A DNA stretch of 64,000 nucleotides from Styela clava. Its lineage: Eukaryota > Chordata > Ascidiacea > Stolidobranchia > Styelidae. Position 1 is the stretch's first letter. Every line of letters begins with the position of its first letter. Shown one piece after another: positions 24,917 to 36,600 of this stretch. The stretch lies in NCBI RefSeq assembly GCF_964204865.1, contig NC_135250.1, positions 9,052,001 to 9,116,000 on the forward strand, read 5' to 3'. Under the pieces are notes generated by a model, which was not told the DNA's origin, did not search any database, and worked only from the letters and a program-made list of their open reading frames with translations. A program made the position numbers and the translations under genes.

Positions 24917-26072
24917 CAGTGGTGTCAAACTCATGGGTTTTCGAGAGCCGCATTGCATTTTGGAAATTGTAAAAAGGGCCGCAAACAGTTTTTGATAATG
25001 TATACTTGAAAGATATTTTTAAGATAGTTTTAGTTTGTGACATATGTTGTGATGCAACTAAACAGTTGGATTAAGTTTCATTATTTTCTTTAATTTCAAA
25101 TGCAATTACATATTAATATTTGCATTCCACTATTATTGCAAGTTACTGTATTTATTACAAAAAATCATAAACTTCTATGTACATCCATCAAAATCCTTTT
25201 TGAACAAACTTTGGATAAGGAAAGAATAATACATACACTAAAAATGACCTATTTTAAATATATGGACCTAAAATTAACAAAAATACTACAGTATGAACTC
25301 AATGTTTTTTTAATTACATTTGTCCTGACGTTTGGTATCTTTTTTGTGTCACCAGCATACTAAGGCCAGGCTGAAATGATTTTGTAGTACCAACTCTAAC
25401 TAACGAGGTCACATGATCATGGGCTAATCTGGATCTTTGCGAAAATTAATTCCAGTAATGCAAAAAAGTGATTTTTATAATTTCATGTATAGATACAAAA
25501 AAAACACATGACAGATTTTTTCGAAAAGACATTTCGCACCACATTGCGTGGCATAGGATTGCTTGAATTATTATTGATATTGATTTTTAGTAACGAAGTC
25601 GTTGTATAATTTTATTTTAATATACAAACACATGAAAATTTTCTGTTCAAAGTTGCCCTTCGAATTTGTGATATTGAGTGCTGACCTTTATGTGTTTTTT
25701 CATTGTATTGATGGAAATATGACAAATTAAACAATGTGCTTCAGAATTTTGTGAAATGCAGAAATATTGCAACTCTCATTTTCTTTGAAAATGCCACCTT
25801 CTTCATGTACTTTGCGTTTAATTTAATCACTCAAGTGTTTTATTCAAGTATTCTTTTGCTAGCTTGATGTGTATTCTTAATTGGGTCAGAATGTGAACAA
25901 AAACAAATTAATTTTCCAAAACTACAGTAAATTGTTTTCTGTGTGAATAATCAATTTTGAAAAATCTATTACATTTAGATAGAAAAAAACTTCCAAAATA
26001 TTATTACAATTATTGCTAAGCGTTCGAGGGCCGCACTGGAAGTTCTCTGGGGCCGCGAGTTTGACATCCCTG
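24917..26072. mobile_element. hAT-like element nested in the 4.8-kb transposon
   Basis: Left end CAGTGGTGTCAAACTCATGG and right end, inverted, CAGGGATGTCAAACTCGCGG, with GAGAGCCGCATTGC and GAGGGCCGCACTGG just inside. Flanks GAATAGAT and GTCTAGAT match at six of eight positions. At 1156 bp it is too short for a full transposase; the open frame at 25100-25363 has no motif. It inserted into the 4.8-kb element and so is younger. Confidence 0.8.
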
Positions 26073-26107
26073 GTCTAGATTGAAGTTGTCCAAAATGTAA
26101 CAGATTT

Positions 26108-26660
26108 TATCATGAATCATGATTATACCCTTTCCTGAATTTCTTCTATAGTACTACCAAAAGTTGATGAACCAAATATAACACAGGTGTAGTGAGTTAG
26201 CCGTAATCCTCATTTTCCAACGCTGTTTTAAGTATGTCTGGCATGTTTTGTGCCTTTTTACAAATAGGACCGCTTATGCAATCTCACGCTTTAGAATTTT
26301 TTGATATTTTCCTTGAGCCCTGCAGGATGTGGGTGCCATACACAACTCTACCGGAGGGTCAAATGTCTTTGCATGCCTCCCATAGGTTGTTCTTCTATTG
26401 CAAACATTTATGGAGTACTCTAATTATATTTCTTGGAATCACACGGTCACTGATATGTCGCCAGACTTCTGATATCTCCCCTTCTGCTGTAGTTGTCCTG
26501 TGAATAAGTAATAGGAAATTGAGATTAGACGATTAGTTGAAACTTTTGCTTTATGTCGGCTTAATTTCTTGATTGATATACATACTATTTTTGCTATTGC
26601 CTCTTGTGCTGCAGGAGTCTCACAATGCTTAGACAGGTTTGTCCACATTCACATCTGAAG
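26108..26660 (-). pseudogene. Degenerate coding sequence of unknown origin
   Basis: On the minus strand, a short exon-like stretch (WTNLSKHCETPAAQEAIAKI, about 26648-26580) ends at a GTATGT donor. A long coding-like frame then runs from about 26498 to 26130 (EVWRHISDRVIPRNIIRVLH, later KKAQNMPDILKTALENEDYG), interrupted by in-frame TAG, TGA and TAA codons. Amino-acid composition looks like real protein. I do not recognise it. It may be a captured host-gene fragment or the far end of the element's own transposase, read opposite to the THAP relic. Confidence 0.4.
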
Positions 26661-27601
26661 AAGGAGAGGAGATTTATTAATTTTCGTCAAGAATAAATGA
26701 AGCAGTCTATATGATTTAGAATGGAAAAGCTAATAAATCCAATATCTCATGTTTAATGTAAAAATGTTTTACTGAATTTGGTATATAAACCAACTAATGA
26801 AGGAATTTAGTCAGAAAATTACAAGCATTCGTGACTCCATATACTTGAGAGATCAGACTATACAATATAGACCGGTATGAATGAAATGTTAGGTGAACTT
26901 GTTAACCCTTTGATTCAATCCTCACTGATTAAAAAAAATCTAAATGGAGGTGCATGAACTATTTGAAACCATAAGGGGTAAGTAAATATGCAATTTCGGC
27001 AAATGGGCAACTACGTACCGTACTGAATTAATAACTTCGTAGTATTTGACAAAAGCTGGCTTTCCCACATGTACTGAACAGTGCGATGCCCGGGTGTGAT
27101 ATACAACAATAGTATTTACCTTACCTTTTTCCGATTTCTTTTTACCTCAACTTTCCAAAATATCATTAAAATCGACAACAACTGTCAAAGCCGGCACGAA
27201 CACCATTCGTGCTATGCTTGAAAGCAGCACACATCCGCTCGTTTTCGTCTCGTCAAGTATGTGCATTGGAGCGTGCTATCGGATACGATCTTCGGCCAAA
27301 AATGCCGTAGTTGCGCATCATGTTGTTTAATGTCATTGGTAGAATTAATGGATAAAAAATACGTCAAATTAGAGCAAAATGGACGTTTGACCTTTGACCC
27401 CAAACATTCTTTTCATACTTTGTCACTAATTTTGGGAGTGTTTGAGCAACTTTAGATACCGGTACTGTTCAGTACATTCGTGTAAAATTATTGTATGAAA
27501 AATACGCTGAATCAGAGCCGTACTTGGCCATTGGTGCGGAGGCGATCTTTTCGTCCATAACTATTCTCACGGGATTTTTATTTCCTATCATTCAACACGA
27601 T

Positions 27602-27726
27602 ATGGACCTTTCCCCGAGCATCGACTTCCTTGTTTACTTCGTGACATTGGCCAATCAGCAAGATGCAAAAAAGGACGTAACAATGAGAGGAATTTTTCCC
27701 GGGTCAAAGGTTGGGGAAAGGTCCAT
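27602..27726. mobile_element. 125-bp foldback, deletion derivative of a larger family
   Basis: ATGGACCTTTCCCC at the left returns inverted as GGGGAAAGGTCCAT at the right. The interior (GAGCATCGACTTCC and GTGACATTGGCCAATCAGCA) is the reverse of sequence near 30775-30830 and 52310-52370. It lies in the right subterminal part of the 4.8-kb transposon. The plus-strand open frame at 27491-27802 spans it by chance. Confidence 0.7.
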
Positions 27727-27978
27727 GGTCTTTTTGCTTCGCAATATTTCGATCAGACCAAATCTTGCAAGCTGGTATTTGTCGACAATTGTGGAGTTAT
27801 AATATTTTGGCATCTTTATATTACTGGATTATTGATTTTAAAACCATTCAAACCGATTTACATTGGTGAGCAATTGCAAATTTTCGGCGTGCAAAATTGA
27901 TTTCGCTCGCGTGCATTTTTGCGGAGCGCTAGCGCCCTCGGGCGTGCACCTGCCATGGAATCCAGTCTGGCCAGTTAC

Positions 27979-28996
27979 AAGTTACAGTATCTGTCACTAC
28001 TGTGGGGGAAAATATCCATTAATAAATATATAAATCCACATGTATTTATGGTACTGGTATGGTGAGATTTTTCATCTCACCTGCCATATCCAATCCTTTT
28101 TTACGAGTTGAGACTTTACACACATCACTACATTAACCATTCCCAGACTTCCCTCCACCAAAGGCTATTCCTTCGTCAACGTTTCATCATTAGAATGACT
28201 TGAAACCTATGATACGTATCGCCCAAAAAAAAACGGCCACCTCCAAAGCGTATATATAATACGCCACCTCTTCTTTATTTATTTTTTTTTTAATGGGATA
28301 ATATAATAAAATATAACCAAAAGTATATAACCATTTGAGCAATCATAGGATAAATAATCCAATATTCATTTTTCATATGTCCATTCCATCAGTGTTTAAT
28401 GACGAGGTGTTGATCGCATCGGCATACAATTCATCAATTTTTAGTATATTGAATTATATTATGTACAATAAAAGTAAAAACTAAATATATTAGACATGTT
28501 CATTGTTATACATACTTAATTTATACACACTTGATTTATAGTTCAAATACAATTCCTCAGTATTTCAAATTCTTCACCTCTTCTTTATATTTATTCCATA
28601 ATACCATTAAATTGCCGACTCGTTTCCTTTTTTCCTCGTATTTATTTTTTATATATTGATATTTGATCTCATTTGTATCCACCTATGATGAACTTATATA
28701 TAGCACATACACAAGGGTCGGGAGCCTAGATGACTTTAATCGGTCTTGCACACCGACCCGCACAAAGCAATAATCAATTACTGTGGAATATTTTCGTTAT
28801 TGTATTATGTTTATAATTATTAGTGTTGATTTTGTTTTTGTGGCAATAAATCTCTCTCTCTCTCTCTCTCTCTATACATTAGGCACAGCAGCAGCTCGCA
28901 AACTTCTTGTTCGTGCGGCGCCAAATTATCAGCGAAAAAACTTACTACGCACTCACACGAAAATAAAAAGCTGCTTTCAAATAAAACTCAAATTTG
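27979..28996. other. Repeat-rich intergenic stretch
   Basis: No gene seen. A pure CT run spans about 28851-28873. From about 28883 to 28940 there is a fragment related to the right end of the element at 30125-31260 (CGCAAACTTCTTGTTCGTGC, then GGCGCCAAATTATCAG). The rest is AT-rich. Confidence 0.5.
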
Positions 28997-29768
28997 GAGT
29001 GGGAGTGGTGACTCTTCTACGGCCCATGGGCCGGGGCCACGGTCCATCGAAATGGGCCTCGGCCCATCAGGCTATTGGCCGCGGCCCATCAAGTTGTGTA
29101 ATGGGATGAAATAATAAAGACTAATAAATATGTAAATCCTACCTAAATCCTACCCACTTCCCGAACTTATAATAGAATTATAATGTGAAAAGTTTGAACA
29201 AAATTTTGTCCTAAGTTCCTAACCCTAACCTGGTACACATACTTCAGGTGTATCCTTTTCTGTAGCTTAGTATTTTGCTTTATTTTTGGACACGTAGTGG
29301 ACATAGCGATCGTTTCAATATTGTGTTGTTGTTGTTCTCATTGTTGTTCTTAGTGTCCTTGTTCTTTGACACGTTTTGAAAAAATCGCTTTTCTCTTCGA
29401 ATACTGGACCAATTGCTTTGAAATTTTTAGTGGTTGAAGATAAAATTTTTCTCCAGAAGGCCGACTTCTTTTTTTTTCGTTATGACCTCATCAAAATTAT
29501 TCCCACTGGGTGGCGCTATGTGTCCATATAGAGCATAGCTCTCTTGTTATGTAAAGGCTTATCGTAAGAAAAAGGTTTGGTGGCATCCCGCGATTTTTTT
29601 TTTGGTTCGAATATTGACAATTTTGTAAGAATTGAAAATTTTGGTAAGACAATTGAATTTTTTCTGATGAGCCGCGGCCCATAGCTTGATGGGCCACGGC
29701 CCATGTGGCCCAATTAGATAGGCCGTGGCCCCGGCCCATGGACCTCAGAGGAGTCACCACCCCTGTAG
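28997..29768. mobile_element. Foldback element with GGCCCATGGGCCGGGGCCACGG arms
   Basis: GC-rich arms near 28997-29105 and 29667-29768 are inverted copies rich in GGCCCAT and GGTGGTGACTC. CAAATTTG flanks both sides exactly (28989-28996 and 29769-29776), giving an 8-bp duplication, although that word is itself a palindrome. The 772-bp element contains copy 2 of the GACACGTAGTGG repeat (29289-29551) and a short piece of the GGACCTCCTGAAG MITE near 29213-29256. No coding capacity. Confidence 0.7.
29289..29551 (+). repeat. Dispersed repeat, copy 2 (GACACGTAGTGGACATA family)
   Basis: Homologous to 1409-1642 from GACACGTAGTGGACATAGCG through CTTCGAATACTGGACCAATT to GAGCATAGCTCTCTTGTTA. It carries an extra TTGTT-rich segment and a slightly different right end (CTGGGTGGCGCTATGTGTCC). 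It is nested in the element at 28997-29768. Confidence 0.7.
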
Positions 29769-30124
29769 CAAATTTGTGATCGTCAATGTGTAAAGTACTT
29801 TTGTGTAAAGTTTGTAAATATGTGGGCCTAACAAAGAATAAGGGCAAAAGGTCAACTCTCTTTCTCATGTCTGCCCGATTTTCATTTGAAATACTAAAAA
29901 TATCACTCATGTCAAAAAAAATTCGAATACAAAATATAAAATATCTATAATAAATACAATATGTAATATCGTCAGTCCTATATTGTTTTTTCTTCAGGTG
30001 AAATTTGCAAATCGGCGCCCACTGAAGTTCAGTATCAAAAACACTCTATTGCAGTTTTAAGTAGAATAATCACCACTAAAATAATTTTAGAACAAAAAAA
30101 AAACCTCAGTTTTAACCCTTAACC

Positions 30125-31260
30125 CAGCGGTTTTCAAAGAGTGCGCCGCGACGATTTGCTAAGTGCGCCCGAAAATTAACAAAATTGTGTTAAACCGTAA
30201 ATATAAACCGTAAATATATAAACCGGTTGAAGCGTAAATTAATACTACTACGGTTAAACATACCAAAGCAATTTTTATTTCTGTTACATTTTTTTCTTAT
30301 TGATGACTGTTCGTATTTTGGTTGACAAAATAATGAATATCTCTCTCTCTCTTCTATACGGAATCAGGTTCTGTGGATTTGACCCCCGAAAAGTGATTTC
30401 GGGGCTATTTCAAGAGTGCTTTTGCGAGTTGGCGCCTGCAAAATGGGGTATGTGTTTCAAACCATCATTATGATTCATCGCATACAACAATCTGTTTTTT
30501 AAAAGTAGCGATTAAGAATTTTAACCTAGTTTATCACAGCTATTTATACACTAATTTTTTATTACTGCAATTAATTTAAAACTTCTAGGAAGATAGGGTA
30601 ATCATTGAATTATCTGATTTATATTTTAAGTTTTCGAAACACACTGAAAACTAATGAATAGCGTTCAAAAACGCGAAAACGAGGTAATGTTTACGACCAC
30701 GCTTGAAAATCTGTCTGAGTGAGAAAAGTGTCTGAGCGGATGCGAAAAGGGAGAATTGTTACGTCACTTTTTGCATCTTGCTGATTTGCCAATGTCACGA
30801 AGTAAACAAGGAGGTCGATGCTCGGGGAAAGATATAAAGTGCACATTAACGATCACAACTATTAGTTTTATTTAAACGCAGCAATTTTTTTTCATGTACC
30901 GTGTTTCCCCAAAAATAAGACTAGGTCTTTTTCAACTTTCTTCCAAAAATAACACTCAGGCTTATTTTCGAGGAGTGTCTTTTATTTTCATTTATCAAAA
31001 ACAAAATTACAAAATAAAGAATTACGAGATTTTCAAATATACATAATATGGAAACCGATATCCATTCACTTATAAATAAAAATCAAAATAATAATCAAAA
31101 AATTATTTAAAAATATTAATTCGCGTTATTGACTTTCCAGGGTAGGTAAGACTTTCTTATTTTCAGGGTAGGTCTTATTTTCGGAGAAACACGGTAGGTG
31201 CGCCGAGAATTTTTTTCTGATAATTTGGCGCCGCACGAACAAAAAGTTTGCGAACCGCTG
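30125..31260. mobile_element. hAT-like element (CAGCGGTT ends), 1.1 kb
   Basis: Left end CAGCGGTTTTCAAAGAGTGC; right end, inverted, CAGCGGTTCGCAAACTTTTT. Flanks CCTTAACC and CTTTAGTC agree at five of eight positions, so the duplication is weak. The interior 30370-30840 is closely related to 51900-52375 and more distantly to 46990-47200. A Tc1/mariner-type MITE is nested at 30899-31194. No open transposase frame remains. Confidence 0.75.
30899..31194. mobile_element. MITE with CCGTGTTTCCCCAAAAATAAGA ends, TA target
   Basis: Left end CCGTGTTTCCCCAAAAATAA and right end, inverted, CCGTGTTTCTCCGAAAATAA. A TA dinucleotide flanks each side, as for Tc1/mariner-type insertions. The 296-bp interior is AT-rich and non-coding. 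Near-identical ends are widespread in animal genomes. It is nested in the hAT-like element at 30125-31260. Confidence 0.85.
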
Positions 31261-31303
31261 CTTTAGTCCTTTCGCCGCCATTGCATGGCGAATTAGCCCA
31301 CTT

Positions 31304-31643
31304 AGGATAGGATTTACATATTTATCCCGGGGGAGAGGAAAGCCGATAAGACGGCTTATCCATATGGCGAACCACGGCCTCTCGTCCGGTTACCATTCCA
31401 AGTCGGGTATGGGATTAGTTTTACTGTATTGTTTGTTTTCGGAAGCATGGACTTGGTGGTGGAGGAAGCCGTAACCGACCAGCGGTTACGTGAACCACCC
31501 AACGACGGCGAGGAGTCCAGCAATCCTCTCGCACATAACCATCCCTGCATGGGATTCGAACCTGCGAACCCACGCAGAGTAATTAGAGGTGCGGTGGCGA
31601 GCGTATTCCTAACGCTTAGCCCGTTGAGCCACACCGCCGCGCC
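31304..31643 (-). mobile_element. tRNA-derived SINE, copy 4 (near-consensus)
   Basis: Almost identical to copy 6 at 52963. Reading from the head on the minus strand: GGCGCGGCGGTGTGGCTCAA, A-box-like GTGGCTCAACGGGCT, B box GGTTCGAATCCC, then a conserved body and a TAAATCCTATCCTAA tail. The high similarity to copy 6 suggests recent activity. Long open frames at 31356-31670 and 31429-31881 are not genes. Confidence 0.92.
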
Positions 31644-31940
31644 ACCGCCGGCGCACTTCAACCACCTCATCTTGCGTCAAAAGAAATTTCATCCACTTTT
31701 ACTTTTTAGTGACTTCAATCGGTCGGAAGAAATTTCACTTCTTTCTTTTAGGCCACAGTCTTTTGGGGACCTAGTCTTAAACCACTCCATCTTTGTCGGG
31801 AGAAATGTTATCAACTTCTTCAGTCCTTCAGTGTTTTGTAACTTTTCATCTTTGGGAACACTCTTTCCTCAGACCTTTTAGGTACAGTACAGTAATGGCG
31901 CACCAATCGCGGATGTCGAACACCAGAACAATCAACGATG

Positions 31941-32141
31941 AGGATAAGATTTACATATTTATCTCGGGACAGAGGAAAGCCGATTTGACGGCTCAACCAT
32001 ATGGCGATCCACGTCCTCTCGTCCGGTTACCATTCCATGTCAGGTATGGGACAAGTCAGGTATTTGTTTTTCCGAAGCATGGACTCGATGGTGGAGAAAG
32101 CCGTACCGGTAACCGACCGACGCTTAGCACGACAAGTGCAG
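31941..32141 (-). mobile_element. tRNA-derived SINE, copy 5 (internally deleted)
   Basis: Tail and body are clear (AGGATAAGATTTACATATTT through CCGTCCGGTTACC-like sequence to ATGGACTCGATGGTGGAG), but most of the tRNA-like head is missing. Only a CGCTTAGCACGA scrap is left. It lies about 300 bp from copy 4 in the same orientation. Confidence 0.75.
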
Positions 32142-32261
32142 TTTCAAGTATTTTGTGGCGTCTACAGCTGCCGCAAAACCATGGCGGGATTTCCAAACCA
32201 CGGCCACTAAGACCAAACCCACGGCGACTGACTTTTTAGCTGCCACAAACCAATAGCGAGC

Positions 32262-32577
32262 TGCCGTGGTTACGGCAGCAAATCGAATACCACCAATTTT
32301 ACTGCCGTAACCACGGCAGGTCGGCTGTAATAGCAGGGCTGCCCCTAATCTGCTGATGGAGATAAATATTTAGTGAGTTGGAATGTTTTTCTTATGGATA
32401 CAGTTTGGATGGATTTGGGGTTAGGGTTAGGGTTTAAGTAGATATAATTTCGCATGATAAACTTAAATATGGTACATGAATTTGTAAATGTACCGGTAAT
32501 AGCGCCATAAAACCATGGCAGGAGACGGCGTGGTACGTTCGTGGCAGGAGCTGCCATGAAGTGGTAAGAACTGCGCC
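32262..32577. repeat. Dispersed repeat, paralogue of the centre of 14185-14948
   Basis: Shares with 14385-14795 the blocks GCAGGGCTGCCCCT, GGTTAGGGTTAGGGTT, ATAATTTCGCATGATAA, GTAATAGCGCCATAAAACCA and CGTGGCAGGAG. It lacks the GCGAAACAGCGC arms and the nested MITE. Its left part contains inverted GCCGTGGTTACGGCAG units. The TTAGGG triplets are internal to the repeat and not telomeric. Confidence 0.8.
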
Positions 32578-33103
32578 TCTAGCACGATGAGCCACACATC
32601 GCTCACATCTCACTGTATCGCACCTGATCGCGTAAGCTGAGTTTTGAGTACTGTATTCGTGCCGTATGTATACTAGTAAGTAGTATGCCGGTATGCGTAC
32701 AATTTTCGAATGTAAATTGATAGGAATCCTATATTTTTTTAAATCAAGGCAAGGAAATGAATTATTGTTATATGAGCACATGGCTGATCTGATACACGGT
32801 TAATCATAATGTAATTTCGCATGCAACGACAAAATAACAGGTATGATTAATATACTGCAATACTGTGACAGTGTGAGGGCTTTTGAAAATTATGAAAAAA
32901 AAAGTGTCAAGTAGGCTATTCTGAAAAGATCTTCATTGAATAAATTCACAGGATACGGTATATTGGCAAAAAACTTGGCGTTTTACTGTAAAAACAGGCA
33001 ATTTTGCTTAAAATCATTCATAGTCTAGTAGTCTATGTATTTCTGTATTTGAAAAAAAATGATTTGGATATGATACCGGTATAATTTTAACATTGTTGTA
33101 TAG

Positions 33104-33425
33104 CAGGGGTGAGCAAAGTTTTTTGCCCTGGGTAATAAAATCTGCACCTAGCTGCCTAGACCGGCAGCCATGTCTGCATGTACTGATGTAAGTGTGACGT
33201 ACCGGTAAAAGTTACATTTTATGAACAATATTTACAGTGTTACAAAAGCGAAAGTGGAAAACAATAAGCCTCGTGTCATACTAAATTCAATTGCAATTTC
33301 AACAAATTCTTTGAGCTGACACATGAAAATTTGGTTTTAGTTTGGCTGTGGCAGCACCAGGCGGGCAAGATTGAGTTATCCAACATGCCAGATTTGGCCT
33401 GCTGGCCGTAGTTAGCCTATGTCAG
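33104..33425. mobile_element. Degenerate hAT-like MITE upstream of DCAF1
   Basis: TTGTATAG flanks both sides exactly (33096-33103 and 33426-33433). The left end is CAGGGGTGAGCAAAG. The right end is eroded (CTGACATAGGC inverted), so the call rests mainly on the duplication and the left end. It lies 266 bp before the DCAF1 start codon. Confidence 0.65.
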
Positions 33426-33660
33426 TTGTATAGCCTGCTTATATTTATAAATTACATCTGGCCAATCTGTCAGTCAATCACTTCTACCTTTTTGTGGTAT
33501 TCCTGTTACATCCTGCCTTTTCTTATTAAGTAGCAATACTTATACTGCAGGAAAAGAGCGTAAATGACCAATGCAACTGTATGAACTTAGAATCAGTATT
33601 ATCATTGAATATTATGTGACCATAACTCATTTATAAATACATACATGCAGTCACATATAT

Positions 33661-33671
33661 TTGATTTTCAG
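33661..33671 (+). promoter_or_regulatory. Splice acceptor just upstream of the DCAF1 start
   Basis: TTGATTTTCAG ends 20 nt before the ATG. It serves either a 5' UTR intron or a spliced-leader trans-splice. No upstream coding exon is needed because the frame is complete. Confidence 0.5.
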
Positions 33672-33691
33672 CATTATACTGATTATAAGTA

Positions 33692-36600
33692 ATGGAAAAT
33701 ACTACTACTAGTGCTAGAGATGCTGAAAAGCAGTTTTCTGAATTAGTTGAAGCATGGAAGTCAAATCACGAATCAAGCGATTATGATCCAGTGCCATTTT
33801 TGACTGACTGCGCAAAACTTTTCGAAGAAGAGACAATAGAATTTCATAAGGGTGATCCTGACCCTTTTGATGAGCGTCATCCTGAATATGCACAACCTGG
33901 ATGTGTTTTTGGAAAGTTACTTGTTTCTCTCTCAAAGTCGCATGATTTCATGGATAAACTTACATCATCTTACTTTCGTGTGACAACAAATCCAAAGAAT
34001 CCATCTCAAATTACGTTAGCCTCTGCACGATTTCTCTTAGCCGCTTTACCTGGATTAGAGCCTCATACGTTATTCAAAGAAAAAGAATGGTTAATCAAAC
34101 TCCTTTCTGAATGGGTAACAGACGCTGATGAGCCACTAAGGACATATGCAACAGGTTTGCTTGTTGGTGCCATAGAACCCCAGAAAACTTCTAATGATGA
34201 ATATATAAGAATGATATCAATTTTGCTCAAAAGATTATGGAACCATGTTAGACCTGGTAAATTTCCAGAGTCAGAATGTGATGGATCTACTTTTAAAGTT
34301 GATTCTTCTATCGGAGTTAAGACTTCTTCACAATCTCGCTCACAAAAACGCAAGTTATCAAACAGCTCAGATGCCCCAAAACTAAAAAGAATATTCAGTG
34401 AAAAACCGCATACGAGCACACATTCCCCAGCACCGAATGGCGAAATGCATTTTACGAGCGATTACTACGACAATGACCTGAGTAACAGTAGCTGGTCTGA
34501 GCAAATGCCTGCGATGATAGGATGCAGTTACAGCCTTGAACCTCCTCTACATTCAGAAGTCTGCCAAAGATTTATTCTTGATTTTCTAAAATGTTTGGGA
34601 GAGTATCAGGATTTGTTATCAATTTTCCTTGAACTCAAAGCACTAGAATTAATTAATATTTACATAAAAGAAAAGAAATTTGATGGACTACTAATATTCA
34701 AAGCATTAGAGTTTTTGGCATCTCTTCTGTGTCACAATAAAGTAGCCACGGAATTCATTGAATTAAATGGAATACAGAATCTTTTATCCGTTCAAAGACC
34801 ATCAATGGGTTCAACAGGTGTTTCCCTATGTATTTATTACTTAGCATACAAAAAAGATGCAATGGAAAGAGCTTGTCAGCTGCCTGCTCGTATTTTGAGT
34901 GATTTAGTGAAATATGCTCTTTGGTTGCTGGAATGCTCTCACGAAACTGGTCGATCTCATGCGGCATTGTTCTTCTCATTTTCTTTCTCATTCCGAGTGA
35001 TTTTACAGCTTTTTGATAAGATGAGTGGATTACGTTGCCTTATGAATATGATAAGTATGTCAAAAATTATTATTAATGTACTAGATGATAACTATGATCC
35101 TGATGAAGACGCCAATAGACTTTTCATGCGCCAAACAACAAGAACAGTTTGTGCAGCACTTAAAAAATACTTTGAAGCTCATTTGCAGATTAAAGTTTGC
35201 TCGGCTCAAAAATCGATTCCAAAATCCAAAGAAAGACACACCATTGTGGAATCTGTATCAAAATATAAACCAATGGTTTCCAGTCGCGAACAATTCTTTG
35301 AAAATCTTGAAGTTCTCGGTGAAATCTCAGTTACTGATGCCAGCTTTCGATCTATGAGTAACTGGCTACCTGTTCTCAATTTTTATCGATTAGATGGAAT
35401 TGCATTGATGGTGAAAGTGATTGATATTGCATGTGATTGGGTGACTTACACAGGCCAAATAGAAGTTATACGTTCAGCTTTGGATGTACTTGCCGTGGTA
35501 ACTCTCTTGCCATCACCGCAATTGACTTTGTGTAAACATCACACTCTCAATAAAAAATTTACCGGTATTAGTATAATGTTGGATATAGCAAAAGGGGGAA
35601 CTCTGTTCGCAGTTGAAGGTGAAACACAAAAGTCAGCTCTTGCTGTAATTGTGAATTGTGTGAGGGATTATGCAACTGATCATCGTAAATCAACACCTGG
35701 GCCACAAGATACACCACGTTCCAAATCTTCACAATCTAAAACAGAAAAGAGGGAAATGGTGTGGAAATATGTTCAATATAATAATGGTATTTCTGTTCTT
35801 CTCTCATTACTAGTCATAAATCAACCTGCTTTGCATGCAGATGAAGTGAGATATTTTGCATGCAAAGCGCTATTGGGATTATCAAATTATAAACCAATTG
35901 CTCAAATTATGTCAAAATTGCCATTTTTTATTGGTGGACAAGTACAATCTGTTGCTAGAGAACCAGTTCTTCACTACAAAAAACGATTGCATACAAAATT
36001 TTGCAAATGTATGGGAGCCCTTTTAGAAAAAGTTTCTGGTAGGCCAATGAATTTGGAGTTGGATTTAGATGCAATTCGTATATCACACATTGTTTCTGAA
36101 ACGCACATGCAATATGAAAATAAAGAAGTTCTTCAAATGATTCATAATCATCTAGTTTGGTCAAAGCTGCATAATGCAGCAGAAATTCTTGCTAGAGATG
36201 CTTGTTTATTCGCAGACAATCAAAAAAGCATCCTTTCGACGCCAAAATCCAGACCAAGAGCAGCTTCCTCAGGAATATCTGAGCACCGAAATAATGGCAG
36301 TGGTGATGCCAGTTCTAGTGTGAACAGGCGAATTAGTTTCACAAGAGGTTCTCATGCATTAGGAGACACACCAACTTCATCTCATATTATCAACATTCCA
36401 AACCAAAGCACCAGTAGGAGACATTTGAAAGGTAAAAGTGATCCTTTGTCTGCTTACAATGGCTCTAATGGCCAACAAAGGTTTAAGTTATCACAGAATG
36501 GGATTGTTTCGGTAAAGCCAAAGCCTTTGATCTGCCGAAGTAAGGAACCACCAAGTCCACCAACGTTGAATTCCATTATTGAAGAAAATTTTAAACATCA

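Larger units (their letters stand above)
23173..27970. mobile_element. 4.8-kb DNA transposon with 8-bp target duplication, possible THAP relic
   Basis: Ends are CCAGTCTGGATTTCATGG (left) and CCAGACTGGATTCCATGG (right, inverted). CCAGTTAC flanks both sides exactly (23165-23172 and 27971-27978). GGCGTGCA-type motifs are repeated next to both ends. Direct repeats of about 140 bp (GACGTTTGACCTTTGACCCC and flanks) occur twice on the left and once on the right. Near 23770-23932 a damaged coding stretch resembles a THAP zinc finger and runs into a GT donor. An 8-bp duplication plus THAP suggests a P-like element, but hAT remains possible. Other elements are nested at 24917-26072 and 27602-27726. Confidence 0.8.
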
